A stretch of 54,892 nucleotides of DNA, from NCBI RefSeq assembly GCF_026225065.1, contig NZ_JAMFSB010000156.1:1-54892 (forward strand), written 5' to 3'. Each line of letters begins with the position of its first letter. Positions within the stretch are counted from its first letter, which is position 1. Both the position numbers and the translations under genes were made by a program. The notes beneath the pieces were generated by a model that was not told the DNA's origin, searched no databases, and was given only the letters and a program-made list of their open reading frames with translations. The DNA is from Paraburkholderia sp. (GTDB lineage Bacteria > Pseudomonadota > Gammaproteobacteria > Burkholderiales > Burkholderiaceae). Positions 9,026-17,071 of this stretch are shown in pieces.

Positions 9026-9132
9026 CAAGACGAAAGAACTGAACCGGACTAGCGGAATTAATCGGACACTCGGCAGTAAACGGACTAACGCCATTCACCG
9101 CCTTTAACCCCGCAGTCCCGCCGCCGCAAAAC

Positions 9133-9170
9133 AAAAAGCCCACGCAGGATTATTTCTGCGTGGGCTTTTT
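9133..9170. terminator. Bidirectional intrinsic terminator, DUF6600 gene / thyA
   Basis: AAAAAGCCCACGCAG (9133-9147) and CTGCGTGGGCTTTTT (9156-9170) form a perfect 15-bp inverted repeat with an 8-base loop and U-tracts on both strands. It sits between convergent genes. Confidence 0.95.
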
Positions 9171-9209
9171 ATAACCGCGGCACGCCGCGAAAGCAGTGCG
9201 CAGTGAGAA

Positions 9210-10181
9210 TCAAACTGCCATTGGCGCGGTCAACGGCTCGTGATGGCGATAACCAACCAGCGAGAAATCCGCCGGCTCGATCTTCTCGAGCCACTCGGGC
9301 TCATACACGCCGGTTTTCGCATAGTCCGGCACACGCTCGTCAATCGCCAGTTGCGGGCTCTCATACGGTTCACGTGTGAGTTGCCGTTGCAGCATATCGA
9401 GCTGGTTTTCGTAGATATGCGCGTCGCCGATGAAGTAGGTGAACCAGCGCGGCGTATAGCCCGTCAGCCGTCCCACCAGATGCAGCAGCGCTGCGCCCTC
9501 GGTCAGATTGAACGGCGTGCCGAGACCTACATCGTTGCTGCGGATGTACAGGCACAGCGAGATTTCGCGGCGCGCCGCGTTGGGCAGGAACTGATATAGC
9601 AGATGGCACGCCGGCAGCGCGATTTCTTCGAGCACGGCGGGGTTCCAGCCGTGAAACAGGATGCGCCGGTCGGCCGGGTTCTCCATGATCGTGTCGACGC
9701 ACTGCCGTAACTGGTCGATCGCCTTGTACAGCAGCATTTTGCGGCCGCCGTCTTCCTCGAACTCGGTGACGACCCGATAGCCGCGCCCGGTCGCATCCGC
9801 GATCCGTTCGCTCGCCGACGCATCCAGCACCTTGTACGCGGGCCATTTGCGCCATTGCACGCCATAGACGTCGCCCAGGTCGTCAGGACCCTCACGATAC
9901 GGATTGGCCAGCCATTGCGGATTCTGATTGGCGTTCGCGTCCCACACCTTGCAGCCGAGATCGCGAAAATCCGCGGCGCTGCGCGACGCGCGCAGGAACC
10001 CGACCAGCTCGCCAATCGCCGATTTAAACGCCAGTTTTTTGGTGGTAACGGCGGGGAAACCCTGCTGGAGGTCGAAGCGCAGCATGGCGCCCGGCATGCT
10101 GATGGTGCGGATGCCGGTGCGGTTCTCCTGCCACGTGCCGGTGTCGAGAATCGAGCGGACGAGGTCGAGGTATTGTTTCAT
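9210..10181 (-). CDS. thyA: Thymidylate synthase
   Basis: ThyA (323 aa) methylates dUMP to dTMP with 5,10-methylenetetrahydrofolate and releases dihydrofolate, which FolA recycles. The catalytic cysteine is Cys192 in [10 protein letters not shown]. The dUMP-binding arginines are in ENRTGIRT near the N-terminus and in [13 protein letters not shown]. The C-terminal PMAV closes the active site as in other family members. The protein is about 60 residues longer than E. coli ThyA because of an insert around residues 112-150, as in several other bacterial enzymes. AAGGAA lies six bases before the ATG. folA lies about 10 kb away on the other side of the amyloid-like block and on the opposite strand. 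Confidence 0.97.
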   Translation of the reverse strand: MKQYLDLVRSILDTGTWQENRTGIRTISMPGAMLRFDLQQGFPAVTTKKLAFKSAIGELVGFLRASRSAADFRDLGCKVWDANANQNPQWLANPYREGPDDLGDVYGVQWRKWPAYKVLDASASERIADATGRGYRVVTEFEEDGGRKMLLYKAIDQLRQCVDTIMENPADRRILFHGWNPAVLEEIALPACHLLYQFLPNAARREISLCLYIRSNDVGLGTPFNLTEGAALLHLVGRLTGYTPRWFTYFIGDAHIYENQLDMLQRQLTREPYESPQLAIDERVPDYAKTGVYEPEWLEKIEPADFSLVGYRHHEPLTAPMAV

Positions 10182-10293
10182 TCGGGTTCCTTCGGCCCGG
10201 CGCTGGACGCCTGGGCGTTTTTACGTCAAAACCCGATTCTAGCAAGCGAAGCCGGCTAACGTCCCACTGAGGTCCCACTGAGGTCGCGTTCAG

Positions 10294-11685
10294 TCAGATA
10301 TGCGGCACTGAAACCGGCTCGCCATGCGGCACGATCGGCTCGCCTTCCATATGGCGCATCCCGTGCGCGCACAGCAGACGGTACAGCGTCACCCGCGAGA
10401 TGCCCAGTTCCTGCGCCGCGTCGCCGAGACGGCCGCGATGACGCAGCAACGCCAGTTCGATAGCCTGACGCTCCGCCGCTTCGCGAGCCTGCGCAAGCGA
10501 TACCGGCACGATCTCCACATACTCCGCCAGCTCGAGATCGCGGGCAGTGATCGCGCGCCCTTCCGACATCACGATCGCACGCCGCACCCGGTTGATCAGT
10601 TCGCGCACGTTGCCCGGCCAGCTGTAGTTGTGCAGCGCTGCGATCGCGTCGGGCGCGAAGCCGCGCAAACGGCGGCTTGCATCCTTTTTGAAGCGGTCCA
10701 GCATGTGTCGCGCAAGTAGTTCGATATCCTTACCACGTGCACGCAACGGCGGTTCGTCGATTTGCAGTACGCACAGACGGTGGTAAAGGTCCGAGCGGAA
10801 ACGCCCTTCGATCATCGCTGCGTTCATATCGACGTGGGTGGCCGAGATGATGCGCACATCGACGTCGATCGCGCCGTGGCCGCCGAGGCGCTCCACCTTG
10901 CGCTCCTGCAGGAAGCGCAGCAGGCTCGCCTGGCTCTCAAGCGGCAGATCGCCGATTTCATCGAGAAACAGGGTGCCCCCATTCGCCGCTTCGACCCGGC
11001 CGATCTTGCGTTGATTAGCCCCCGTAAACGCGCCGCGCTCATAGCCAAACAGTTCGGACTGCAGCAGATGCGGCGGAATTGCGCCGCAGTTGATCGGCAC
11101 AAACGGCGCGCTACGGCGCGAGGAGCGCTCGTGGATCGCCACTGCCGTCAGTTCCTTGCCGGTGCCGGATTCGCCCGAGATAAACACCGGGGCATCGGTC
11201 ATCGCAACCTTGCGGATGGAGCGGAACAGCGCGAGCATGGCGTCGCATGAGCCGACCATTTCGCCTTCGGTACCGCTCGGCGTGCCGTCGTTTGAAGCGG
11301 GTTCCCCAAGCGAGATCATGCCGTACGCGTGGCCCACCGAGTCGACAATCCTGTCGCCCGAATAAGGCACCGTCACGTAATCGAAACAGTAGTCGCGCAC
11401 CAACCGGCGCAGCGCTGCGTCCTGCAATTGCCCGGGCATGGTCGCGGCGACCCAGCCCACGTTCGGCATCGTCAGGCATGATTCGAACGCAGCAATCTCG
11501 TGCTGCTGGAAATGACTCGACAGGTCGAGCAAACCGCCCGCTGCCATTCCGGCGCGAACGGCACGGCGTACGTCGCGCGCCGAACCGACGACTTCGACGT
11601 TCCAGCCCCGTTGGTGAAACCTGGTATTCAATTCCGCGCTAGGGTCACGCGAAACGTAAATCAGTTGCCGCGTTGCGGGTTCCAT
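10294..11685 (-). CDS. VpsR-like sigma-54-dependent activator (first copy)
   Basis: The protein (463 aa) is a bacterial enhancer-binding protein that remodels sigma-54 RNA polymerase. Residues 1-125 form a receiver-like domain without the usual acidic cluster; Asp54 in GLLDLSS is the only candidate at the phospho-acceptor position. The AAA+ domain has Walker A GESGTGKE (171-178), the sigma-54 contact loop GAFTGA (218-223) and Walker B LFLDE (239-243). A Fis-type helix-turn-helix is at the C-terminus (LGDAAQELGISRVTLYRLL). The architecture matches VpsR, the c-di-GMP-responsive biofilm regulator of Vibrio, and related Burkholderia regulators. It is transcribed divergently from the amyloid-like gene block and is a clear paralogue of the activator at 18545. 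GAGAGGA precedes the start. That it controls the block is inferred from position. Confidence 0.9.
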   Translation of the reverse strand: MEPATRQLIYVSRDPSAELNTRFHQRGWNVEVVGSARDVRRAVRAGMAAGGLLDLSSHFQQHEIAAFESCLTMPNVGWVAATMPGQLQDAALRRLVRDYCFDYVTVPYSGDRIVDSVGHAYGMISLGEPASNDGTPSGTEGEMVGSCDAMLALFRSIRKVAMTDAPVFISGESGTGKELTAVAIHERSSRRSAPFVPINCGAIPPHLLQSELFGYERGAFTGANQRKIGRVEAANGGTLFLDEIGDLPLESQASLLRFLQERKVERLGGHGAIDVDVRIISATHVDMNAAMIEGRFRSDLYHRLCVLQIDEPPLRARGKDIELLARHMLDRFKKDASRRLRGFAPDAIAALHNYSWPGNVRELINRVRRAIVMSEGRAITARDLELAEYVEIVPVSLAQAREAAERQAIELALLRHRGRLGDAAQELGISRVTLYRLLCAHGMRHMEGEPIVPHGEPVSVPHI

Positions 11686-12221
11686 TATTCAGATCCTCTC
11701 GTCAACGAACGTTAAGGATGACGGCACGCGCCTGAACTTGTTTCAGACACATTGACTCAGCTCGGGATTCGCACGTAGCAAATACCGAACGGCCATTCCA
11801 TTCCGTGCGGACAGCTGATCCCCGAAAAGCGGCGTGTGTGATTGAGACGGCCCAGCTTCAGGCTTTTTTTAAATGTGACTCTGTTTTCGAGAGCTTACTA
11901 TACGCGCGCCGCTTCGAAAACAAATATGCGAATTTAATCGTGCCCTCTGCCGCCCAGCAAGGCTGGACGGGCATTGCACAAGTCTGAACATTTTGAATAA
12001 AACGTTTCCAGACTCGATGGCTACGTATCTACCCTGAGCCTTTAGGCATGGGCCTCAAATGCGAATTATCGGTATTTCCTGCCGCCCGTTTCAGGGCTGA
12101 AACATTTTTGCCTCCTTTTTGCCTGGCGGCTCTGCACAGCCTGGCCTGCACCCAATTGCATCAACGGATTGCGCCTCATGGCACATGTTTCGCTAAAAGT
12201 CTCGCACCAAGGAGACACACC
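11686..12221. other. Divergent intergenic region upstream of the amyloid-like operon
   Basis: This 536-bp region is lower in G+C than its surroundings and lies between the first sigma-54 activator and the first secreted-protein gene. It should carry the promoters for both. I looked for GG-N10-GC sigma-54 elements on both strands. The best-looking site (TGGACGGGCATTGCA, around 11963-11978) has a nine-base instead of a ten-base GG-GC gap. A minus-strand site with correct spacing (around 12107-12125) has poor flanks. No confident promoter is called. The operon's first ribosome-binding site is AAGGAG at 12209-12214. Confidence 0.4.
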
Positions 12222-12764
12222 ATGCGACTCGCTTTCCGCATCGACCTGCGCCACATCCGTCGGCCCGCAGCAATATGCGCCGCGCTGCTACTTGCAGCGC
12301 TGCCCCCAAGCGTCAACGCACAGCAACCCCTCACCGCCAGCTCTCCCGATACTGGGTCCGTCACCCTCGCGAGCGTGATGCCCGCAGCGGTGGCGGCCCC
12401 GGATACCCCGGTTGGCGACACAGCGGATGCCGCAACTACCTCAGCAAATACCTCAACCGATCCCTCAGCCAATACCGCGAATACCGCTGCGCCCGTTAGC
12501 GATCTCGCAGGCGACCCGCTGAGCATTCCGGTCGCCGCAGCCACGACCAGTGATCTCGCGCTGGACGATCAGGCGTTGTCGCAGCAACGCGGCGGTTTCG
12601 GCGGGATGCTGATGGTGGCCGCGACGCCACAGCAGATGTCCGGCGGCAACGGCGGCAACCACGTGACGCTGTGGGACGAAATCGCCCCGCCGTCGCCGAT
12701 GCCGATTCCCGTCGATGTGGCCCGCTCGGCCCAAGGCAACGTCACGACCTATCAGCGCAACTAG
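12222..12764 (+). CDS. Secreted protein with double-glycine-like motif (fapA position)
   Basis: The protein (180 aa) has a Sec signal peptide (hydrophobic core about 16-30, cleavage near VNA33) and then a Thr/Ala/Ser-rich low-complexity region (about 60-95). Residues 114-125 read LDDQALSQQRGG, with Leu at -12 and -7 and GG at -2/-1, the pattern of C39-peptidase leader sites. The last 55 residues are rich in Gly, Asn and Pro. ATG 12222 is supported by AAGGAG eight bases upstream. It is the first gene of a block whose later genes resemble fapB-fapF, so it occupies the fapA position (FapA has a chaperone-like role in Pseudomonas). I do not recognise FapA sequence in it. A substrate or minor subunit of the exported C39 peptidase system is an alternative. 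Confidence 0.75.
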   Translation: MRLAFRIDLRHIRRPAAICAALLLAALPPSVNAQQPLTASSPDTGSVTLASVMPAAVAAPDTPVGDTADAATTSANTSTDPSANTANTAAPVSDLAGDPLSIPVAAATTSDLALDDQALSQQRGGFGGMLMVAATPQQMSGGNGGNHVTLWDEIAPPSPMPIPVDVARSAQGNVTTYQRN

Positions 12765-12805
12765 TTGAGCGACGTGCGTCCGCACCCCGCCAGCAAGGAA
12801 CCGAC

Positions 12806-13318
12806 ATGAACGCCTCAACCCAGATGACCCGCCAGCCCCGCCCCGGCAACTCCCGCACCGCGCTCGTCTGCGTGCTGGTGAGCGGCTTCGCGGCCGGCGC
12901 CGCGACTCCGGCCGCCGCGCAGGTAGCCGATGCTCCTGGCAACCTGATCATCCAGACCACGGTCACGCCGCGCGACGCGTTCGTGCCGGTGCCGAAGGCG
13001 GATGACCCGATCGCCGTGCAGGTCCAGACGTTCCCCACCGGCGCCTTCGATTCGGCGATGGGCGCGATGGTGAGCGACACCGACCTGACCAGGGCGCACG
13101 GCACTTCCGGCGTCGCCGGCAGCAGCTTCATGCCGGCGCTGGTCGGCGCCAACGGGATCGAACATCTGCTCGCCGGCAACGGCACGGTTGCCGGCAGCGG
13201 CATCCCGGTCGGAGCCGGCGCCAGCCTCGGCGGCATCGGCGGAATCGGCGGCTCGATTGCACAAACAGTCACTGGCGCGCTTGCACCGCTCGGCGCAGCG
13301 ATGGGAGCAATGAAATGA
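12806..13318 (+). CDS. Secreted glycine-rich protein with C39-site-like motif
   Basis: The protein (170 aa) has a signal peptide (cleavage near AAA38-Q). Residues 89-100 read VSDTDLTRAHGT, closely matching the C39 leader pattern L-S-x-x-E-L-x-x-I-x-G-G in the positions of hydrophobic -12, Ser -11, acidic -8, Leu -7 and Gly -2. The C-terminal 60 residues are Gly/Ala-rich (ASLGGIGGIGGSIAQ), compatible with a small fibre-associated or channel-associated protein. ATG 12806 has AAGGAA five bases upstream and gives a normal signal peptide; upstream in-frame codons overlap the preceding gene. The stop overlaps the next start (ATGA), so the two are translationally coupled. No named family is recognised. 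Confidence 0.72.
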   Translation: MNASTQMTRQPRPGNSRTALVCVLVSGFAAGAATPAAAQVADAPGNLIIQTTVTPRDAFVPVPKADDPIAVQVQTFPTGAFDSAMGAMVSDTDLTRAHGTSGVAGSSFMPALVGANGIEHLLAGNGTVAGSGIPVGAGASLGGIGGIGGSIAQTVTGALAPLGAAMGAMK

Positions 13319-13968
13319 AAGCGACGCGCGTCCCGTTCATGAACACCTTGCCGTCACGCCAGCCCCTGTTGCGTCCAATGATCGCCCTCGCGCTGCTCGG
13401 CTGCGTCAGCTTCGCCGCTCAGGCGCAAGGGGTGCCAACCCAGTTGACCGATCTGCAATCGCTGATCGGCAGCGGCGTGGCGAACGGCGCCACGGGCGTC
13501 GTCGCGATCAACGAGGCTGCGGGCCTCGACAACGCACAAGCCAATCAGGGCGTGATTACGAACGGACTAGTGCCGTTCAACCTGATCAGCAGCTCGCAGA
13601 GCGCGTCGACGAATGCGAAGACGACGGCCGCGCGCAGCGATATCGGCAGTAACGCATTTTCAAACACCTCTGGCCTTATCGAAGTGAATCAGTCGGCGGG
13701 TGTAGGGAATCTTCAGCGGAACAGCGCCTTGATCGGTGCGGCTCCGGTTGAAGGGGAGATCGTAGCGGATGGGGTGCTATCCGCTACGACCGCCAAAAAC
13801 GGCGGTTCGGTTGGTTCTGGTCAAAACCACGACGCACGCGAGGTATCCATCGGTTCGGATGCGCTCAAGAACGTGAGTGGAATCGTCCAGATCAACCAGG
13901 CAGCCGGTACAGGCAATGTCAGTTCAAACAGTTTTGTGCTCCGTCCCCCGGCGGGCACCTTTTTCTAA
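13315..13968 (+). CDS. Fap-like amyloid subunit, three repeats (FapB-like)
   Basis: The protein (217 aa) has a signal peptide (cleavage near AQA37) and three copies of an amyloid-type repeat, at about residues 58-83, 109-141 and 179-210. Each has the core S-G-x-[IV]-x-[IV]-N-[QE]-[AS]-A-G-x-[GD]-N-x-Q-x-N (for example SGLIEVNQSAGVGNLQRN). The repeats are separated by Ser/Asn/Thr/Gly linkers. In Pseudomonas FapB and FapC, three such imperfect repeats joined by linkers form the cross-beta core of extracellular fibres. Residues 46-53 (DLQSLIGS), just after the signal peptide, resemble a C39 cleavage site. The ATG overlaps the previous stop. Assignment as FapB (minor, nucleating) rather than FapC rests on its smaller size and order. 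Whether it forms amyloid is an inference. Confidence 0.8.
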   Translation: MKATRVPFMNTLPSRQPLLRPMIALALLGCVSFAAQAQGVPTQLTDLQSLIGSGVANGATGVVAINEAAGLDNAQANQGVITNGLVPFNLISSSQSASTNAKTTAARSDIGSNAFSNTSGLIEVNQSAGVGNLQRNSALIGAAPVEGEIVADGVLSATTAKNGGSVGSGQNHDAREVSIGSDALKNVSGIVQINQAAGTGNVSSNSFVLRPPAGTFF

Positions 13969-13997
13969 CGAGCCACACCCTTTATCGGAGCGTCATC

Positions 13998-15368
13998 ATG
14001 AAGCGCACTCTCATTGCAGCGGCTGTTCTGTCGACGTTGGCAGCCAGCTCGGCCTACGCAGAATGCACGGCCGGCTGCGACCCGGCTGAGCTGTTTACCG
14101 CAACCGACATCTACACCGACATCGGCGAATTCGGCTTCATCCAGCTGCGCGGCCGCGTCGACGTCAACAGCAGCTCGGGCGCCACCGTCAACAACACGCA
14201 GAACGTCAGCATCACTGGCGTGAACATGAAGACGCCGCCGCAGAGCTATACCTCCGGCAACGTGACGACCGCCGTCAATACGTCGGACACCTGGAACAAC
14301 GCAAGCGGCGGCGGCAGCGGCTGGGGCGAAAGCCAGTCGTACAAAGCCAGCGCCTACCAGTACAACAAGACCAACACCCAGACGCAAACTGCGTCGTCCA
14401 GCGCCGGCTTTGTCGCAGGCGGCGGCTTCTCGACAGGCATCGCAGCAGCCTATCAAGGCTCCAGCTACCTGAACACGCATGCCTCCGCGAACGGCGTCCT
14501 CGCCGCCGGCTTTATCGCCGGTCTCGGTGGTGGCGGTGGCGTGATCTTCGGCGGACTCGCAGCAGGCTTTGCAGCAGCGCTTAACACGCACGAATCCGAC
14601 AACTTCGGCGGCAGCGTCGCAGCCGCGGCAGCGGGCTACGGCGTGGCTTACGGCGGCTACGAAGCAGGCAGCATGAGCACGGCCACGCAGACCTACAGCG
14701 GCAGTGGCAGCAAGGAATCCGCCAGCGTCTCGGAAGGCAGCCACGCTTATGGCTGGACGCATAACTACTCCGACAGCGCCGGTTCTGTAACGGTGACGGG
14801 CAGCGTCACGCAGCACATCAACACCGAAACGCCGACGACGATGTCGGCCGGCATCGGCGACAACGCGCTGACCACCACAAGCGGCAATGTCGGCGTCAAC
14901 ATCGCGACTGGCATCGACAACGCGCAGTCCAACGATGCCGCCCTGTCGAACATGGATGTAGGTCCGGTATTCGGCACCGCGCAGATCTACTCGACGCAGG
15001 CATCGAGCGGCAACGCCAAAGTGGGTGACTTCAACTTCGTCTCCTCCGTTGGTGCAGGCGCTCTCGCGGACGCAACCGGCAACATCGGCGTGAACGTGGC
15101 ATCGGGTCTGGGCAACGTGCAGAACAACAGCCTCGCCGCTTCGGCCACGACGACCAGCGCCAGCAACCGCTCGAGCGGCGGCGAAGCGATCGCCAGCGAC
15201 CAGAACTGCCAGACCGCAGACGCAATCGTGAACGGCCAGTTCACCGGTTCGGCCACGCTCGGCGCCGGCGCGCTCGCCAACGCAACAGGCAACATCGGCG
15301 TGAACATCGCGTCGGGGGTAGGCAACCTGCAACACAACGGCCTCGCAGTCGCCAGCGTGTCGCACTAG
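13998..15368 (+). CDS. Fap-like major amyloid subunit or adhesin (FapC-like)
   Basis: The protein (456 aa) has a signal peptide (cleavage near AYA21) and a Gly/Ser/Ala/Tyr-rich domain (about 80-280), which includes a hydrophobic glycine-rich stretch (GVLAAGFIAGLGGGGG). Three repeats lie in the C-terminal part, at 286-316, 351-381 and 421-451. Repeats two and three are nearly identical (GAGALA[DN]ATGNIGVN[VI]ASG[LV]GN) and start exactly 70 residues apart. The repeat core resembles that of Pseudomonas FapC. Cys23 and Cys27 form a C-x3-C pair next to the mature N-terminus and Cys404 lies in a linker. CGGAG about eight bases upstream supports ATG 13998. It is followed by a stable UUCG hairpin and the peptidase gene. 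It is the likely main fibre protein. Confidence 0.8.
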   Translation: MKRTLIAAAVLSTLAASSAYAECTAGCDPAELFTATDIYTDIGEFGFIQLRGRVDVNSSSGATVNNTQNVSITGVNMKTPPQSYTSGNVTTAVNTSDTWNNASGGGSGWGESQSYKASAYQYNKTNTQTQTASSSAGFVAGGGFSTGIAAAYQGSSYLNTHASANGVLAAGFIAGLGGGGGVIFGGLAAGFAAALNTHESDNFGGSVAAAAAGYGVAYGGYEAGSMSTATQTYSGSGSKESASVSEGSHAYGWTHNYSDSAGSVTVTGSVTQHINTETPTTMSAGIGDNALTTTSGNVGVNIATGIDNAQSNDAALSNMDVGPVFGTAQIYSTQASSGNAKVGDFNFVSSVGAGALADATGNIGVNVASGLGNVQNNSLAASATTTSASNRSSGGEAIASDQNCQTADAIVNGQFTGSATLGAGALANATGNIGVNIASGVGNLQHNGLAVASVSH

Positions 15369-15390
15369 TAACAAGAGCATCAACGCAGGA

Positions 15391-15425
15391 AGACAACGGT
15401 CAGCCTTCGGGCTGGCCGACTGTCT
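15391..15425 (+). promoter_or_regulatory. UUCG-capped hairpin between the fibre gene and the peptidase gene
   Basis: CAGCC-TTCG-GGCTG forms a C(UUCG)G-capped stem at 15401-15414, extended by AGACA (15391-15395) and TGTCT (15421-15425) across a small internal loop. No U-tract follows. A hairpin here could protect the 3' end of the fibre-subunit mRNA or act as a partial terminator that lowers expression of the downstream export genes. Confidence 0.6.
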
Positions 15426-15442
15426 CCGCAGGGGGAATGACC

Positions 15443-16153
15443 ATGTTCGGGGTGAGCAGGGTAACGCATTGTCTCTTTCTGGCACTGTTCGCCGGACTTG
15501 GGCTGTCACAGCCGGGTCACGCCCAGAGCGCGCTCAACATGAACGCCGCTGCGGGTGTGCCGTTCGACATGAACGTGCATTCGATCCGCGATCTTCGCTA
15601 CAACCACATCGTCTCCCAGCGCTACGACTATAGCTGCGGCTCGGCTGCGCTCGCTACGTTGCTGAAGTTCGGCTACGGCATCGATATTCCGGAAAGCGAA
15701 ATGATCCGCCGCATGATGGTTTTCTCGAAACCGGAAGTGGTGGTGAAAAACGGCTTCTCGATGCTCGACATGAAAAAGTTCGTCGAGACGATCGGCCTGC
15801 GTGGCCGCGGCTTCCGGGTCGCGCCCGAAGCGCTCTACCACCTGCAGATCCCCGTGATCGTACTGATGAACAGCGACGGCTACGAACACTTCGTGATCGT
15901 CAAGCACGCGGAAAATGGCCGCATCTTCGTGGCCGACCCTGCGTTGGGTAACCGCATCGTCATGGAAAACGACTTCGTCTCGAAGTGGAACGGCCTCGTG
16001 TTCGCGGTCGTCGGCAAGCCATTTATGGAGGATTCTCCGCTCTTGCAAGGTAACGAGTCGCTCGCGCTGAAGCTGCGCCAACGTGCGCTGGAAGACGGTA
16101 CGGCAGCGACTCCCTTTGTTGAATATGGGCTGATCAAGGCAGAGTTGTTCTGA
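15443..16153 (+). CDS. Exported C39-family cysteine peptidase (FapD-like)
   Basis: The protein (236 aa) has a signal peptide (FLALFAGLGLSQPGHAQ) and a papain-like C39 domain. The candidate catalytic set is Cys65 in YDYSCGSAALATLL (with Gln59 six residues before as oxyanion residue), His149 in GYEHFVIV and Asp165 in VADPALG. C39 domains usually remove double-glycine leaders inside peptide-exporting ABC transporters. FapD of Pseudomonas is a stand-alone exported version needed for fibre assembly, and gene position and size fit it. ATG 15443 is preferred over 15437 because GGGGG (15431-15435) is seven bases from it but only one base from 15437. The likely substrates are the neighbouring exported proteins that carry GG-like motifs. 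The gene ends six bases before the next start. Confidence 0.88.
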   Translation: MFGVSRVTHCLFLALFAGLGLSQPGHAQSALNMNAAAGVPFDMNVHSIRDLRYNHIVSQRYDYSCGSAALATLLKFGYGIDIPESEMIRRMMVFSKPEVVVKNGFSMLDMKKFVETIGLRGRGFRVAPEALYHLQIPVIVLMNSDGYEHFVIVKHAENGRIFVADPALGNRIVMENDFVSKWNGLVFAVVGKPFMEDSPLLQGNESLALKLRQRALEDGTAATPFVEYGLIKAELF

Positions 16154-16159
16154 CTCGTC

Positions 16160-16963
16160 ATGGAACGAAACCTAATCACTATCGGCTGCGCGTTGTGTTT
16201 CGCAACGTGTGGTCTTGCGTCCGTCGCCCAGGCTGCCGAGGCGACGGTCCCCTCTATCGTTGAAGATGTCGCCGCCGTCAATCTGCAACCTGTCGACGAC
16301 GACGTCCTCGCATCGCAAAGCGGCAAAGGCATCGGCGGCGACGTCATCTCCGGCGTCGTCGTGAACCTGCTGTCGCAGTGGAATCTGCCGAACGGCACCA
16401 CCGCCCTCGCGCAGGGCGCACTTTCGATCGTGACCAACGCGCTCAACCAGACGAACGTCCAGGTCAGCTCGAACGCGATCGTCATCGGTCCGAACACCCC
16501 TGCAGGCAGCGGGGCCAATCCCAACGCGAGCGCCACGGGCGGTCAAAACGCCACGGTCAACGGCGTCTCGCAGATCACCCAGGTTGCCGGCAACGGCAAC
16601 AACGGCACCAACCAGGCGGTGATCGACTTCAACTCGCCGGCAAGCACCCTGTCTACCGGCGCGTTTAACAACCAGACCTCAGCCTCCGCGAGCAACGCGA
16701 GTGGCTCCGTGAAAGCCGGCGTCACGTTCGGCAACGGCGGCATGTCGATCGCACTGCAAACGCCGGCGGGCATCGCCACGCAAACCATCGCGCCGGGTAC
16801 TTCACAACAAGCCGGCATGATCTCCCAGCTACTCCAGATTGCAGGCAATAACCAGCAAGTCGCCAACGCGCTGCAACTGCATTTGCAGACGCAACAGATG
16901 TCGGCGTCGATGCTCCGCCAACTCGGCGTATTACAAGCACTGCAAAACACAGTGAGGAGATAA
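16160..16963 (+). CDS. Secreted protein with degenerate Fap repeat (FapE position)
   Basis: The protein (267 aa) has a signal peptide (cleavage near AQA26). About 20 residues later comes VDDDVLASQSGK (45-56), which resembles a C39 leader site with Leu at -7 and Gly at -2. Residues 134-157 (GVSQITQVAGNGNNGTNQAVI) align with the amyloid repeats of the upstream subunits, for example GIVQINQAAGTGNVSSNSFVL, so it is probably a distant relative of the fibre subunits. The rest is Asn/Gln/Ser/Gly-rich with a Gln/Leu-rich helical C-terminus (about 215-267). It occupies the place of fapE, whose product is a minor fibre component in Pseudomonas. No strong ribosome-binding site is visible; the six-base gap to the peptidase stop suggests translational coupling. 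Confidence 0.7.
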   Translation: MERNLITIGCALCFATCGLASVAQAAEATVPSIVEDVAAVNLQPVDDDVLASQSGKGIGGDVISGVVVNLLSQWNLPNGTTALAQGALSIVTNALNQTNVQVSSNAIVIGPNTPAGSGANPNASATGGQNATVNGVSQITQVAGNGNNGTNQAVIDFNSPASTLSTGAFNNQTSASASNASGSVKAGVTFGNGGMSIALQTPAGIATQTIAPGTSQQAGMISQLLQIAGNNQQVANALQLHLQTQQMSASMLRQLGVLQALQNTVRR

Positions 16964-17071
16964 AAACGGGCCGCCACCCGATAAAAAATGTAGGAAAACG
17001 AAGTATCAGAGCGGCCGCGCGAAGCACATGGAGATATGCGACGCGCGGTCAGAATACCGGGGGAGCACAAA

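Noticed and set aside
7304..9094. A 596-codon open frame antisense to the DUF6600-type gene
   Set aside because: It is a shadow created by GC-rich codon positions. The translation is Arg/Leu-rich without domains, while the plus-strand frame has a signal peptide and recognisable domains.
11955..11985. A sigma-54 promoter-like sequence TGGACGGGCATTGCA
   Set aside because: The GG and GC elements are nine bases apart instead of ten, so it is not a canonical -24/-12 site.
11805..11987. A 60-codon frame in the activator-operon spacer
   Set aside because: It has no ribosome-binding site and no protein-like features. It lies where promoters are expected.
12105..12127. A minus-strand GG-N10-GC site that could be a sigma-54 promoter for the first activator
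   Set aside because: Spacing is correct but the flanking bases fit poorly, and it is more than 400 bases from the gene.
13965..15509. A 514-codon open frame antisense to the FapC-like gene
   Set aside because: It has no signal peptide, domain or ribosome-binding site and covers a plus-strand gene with clear repeats.
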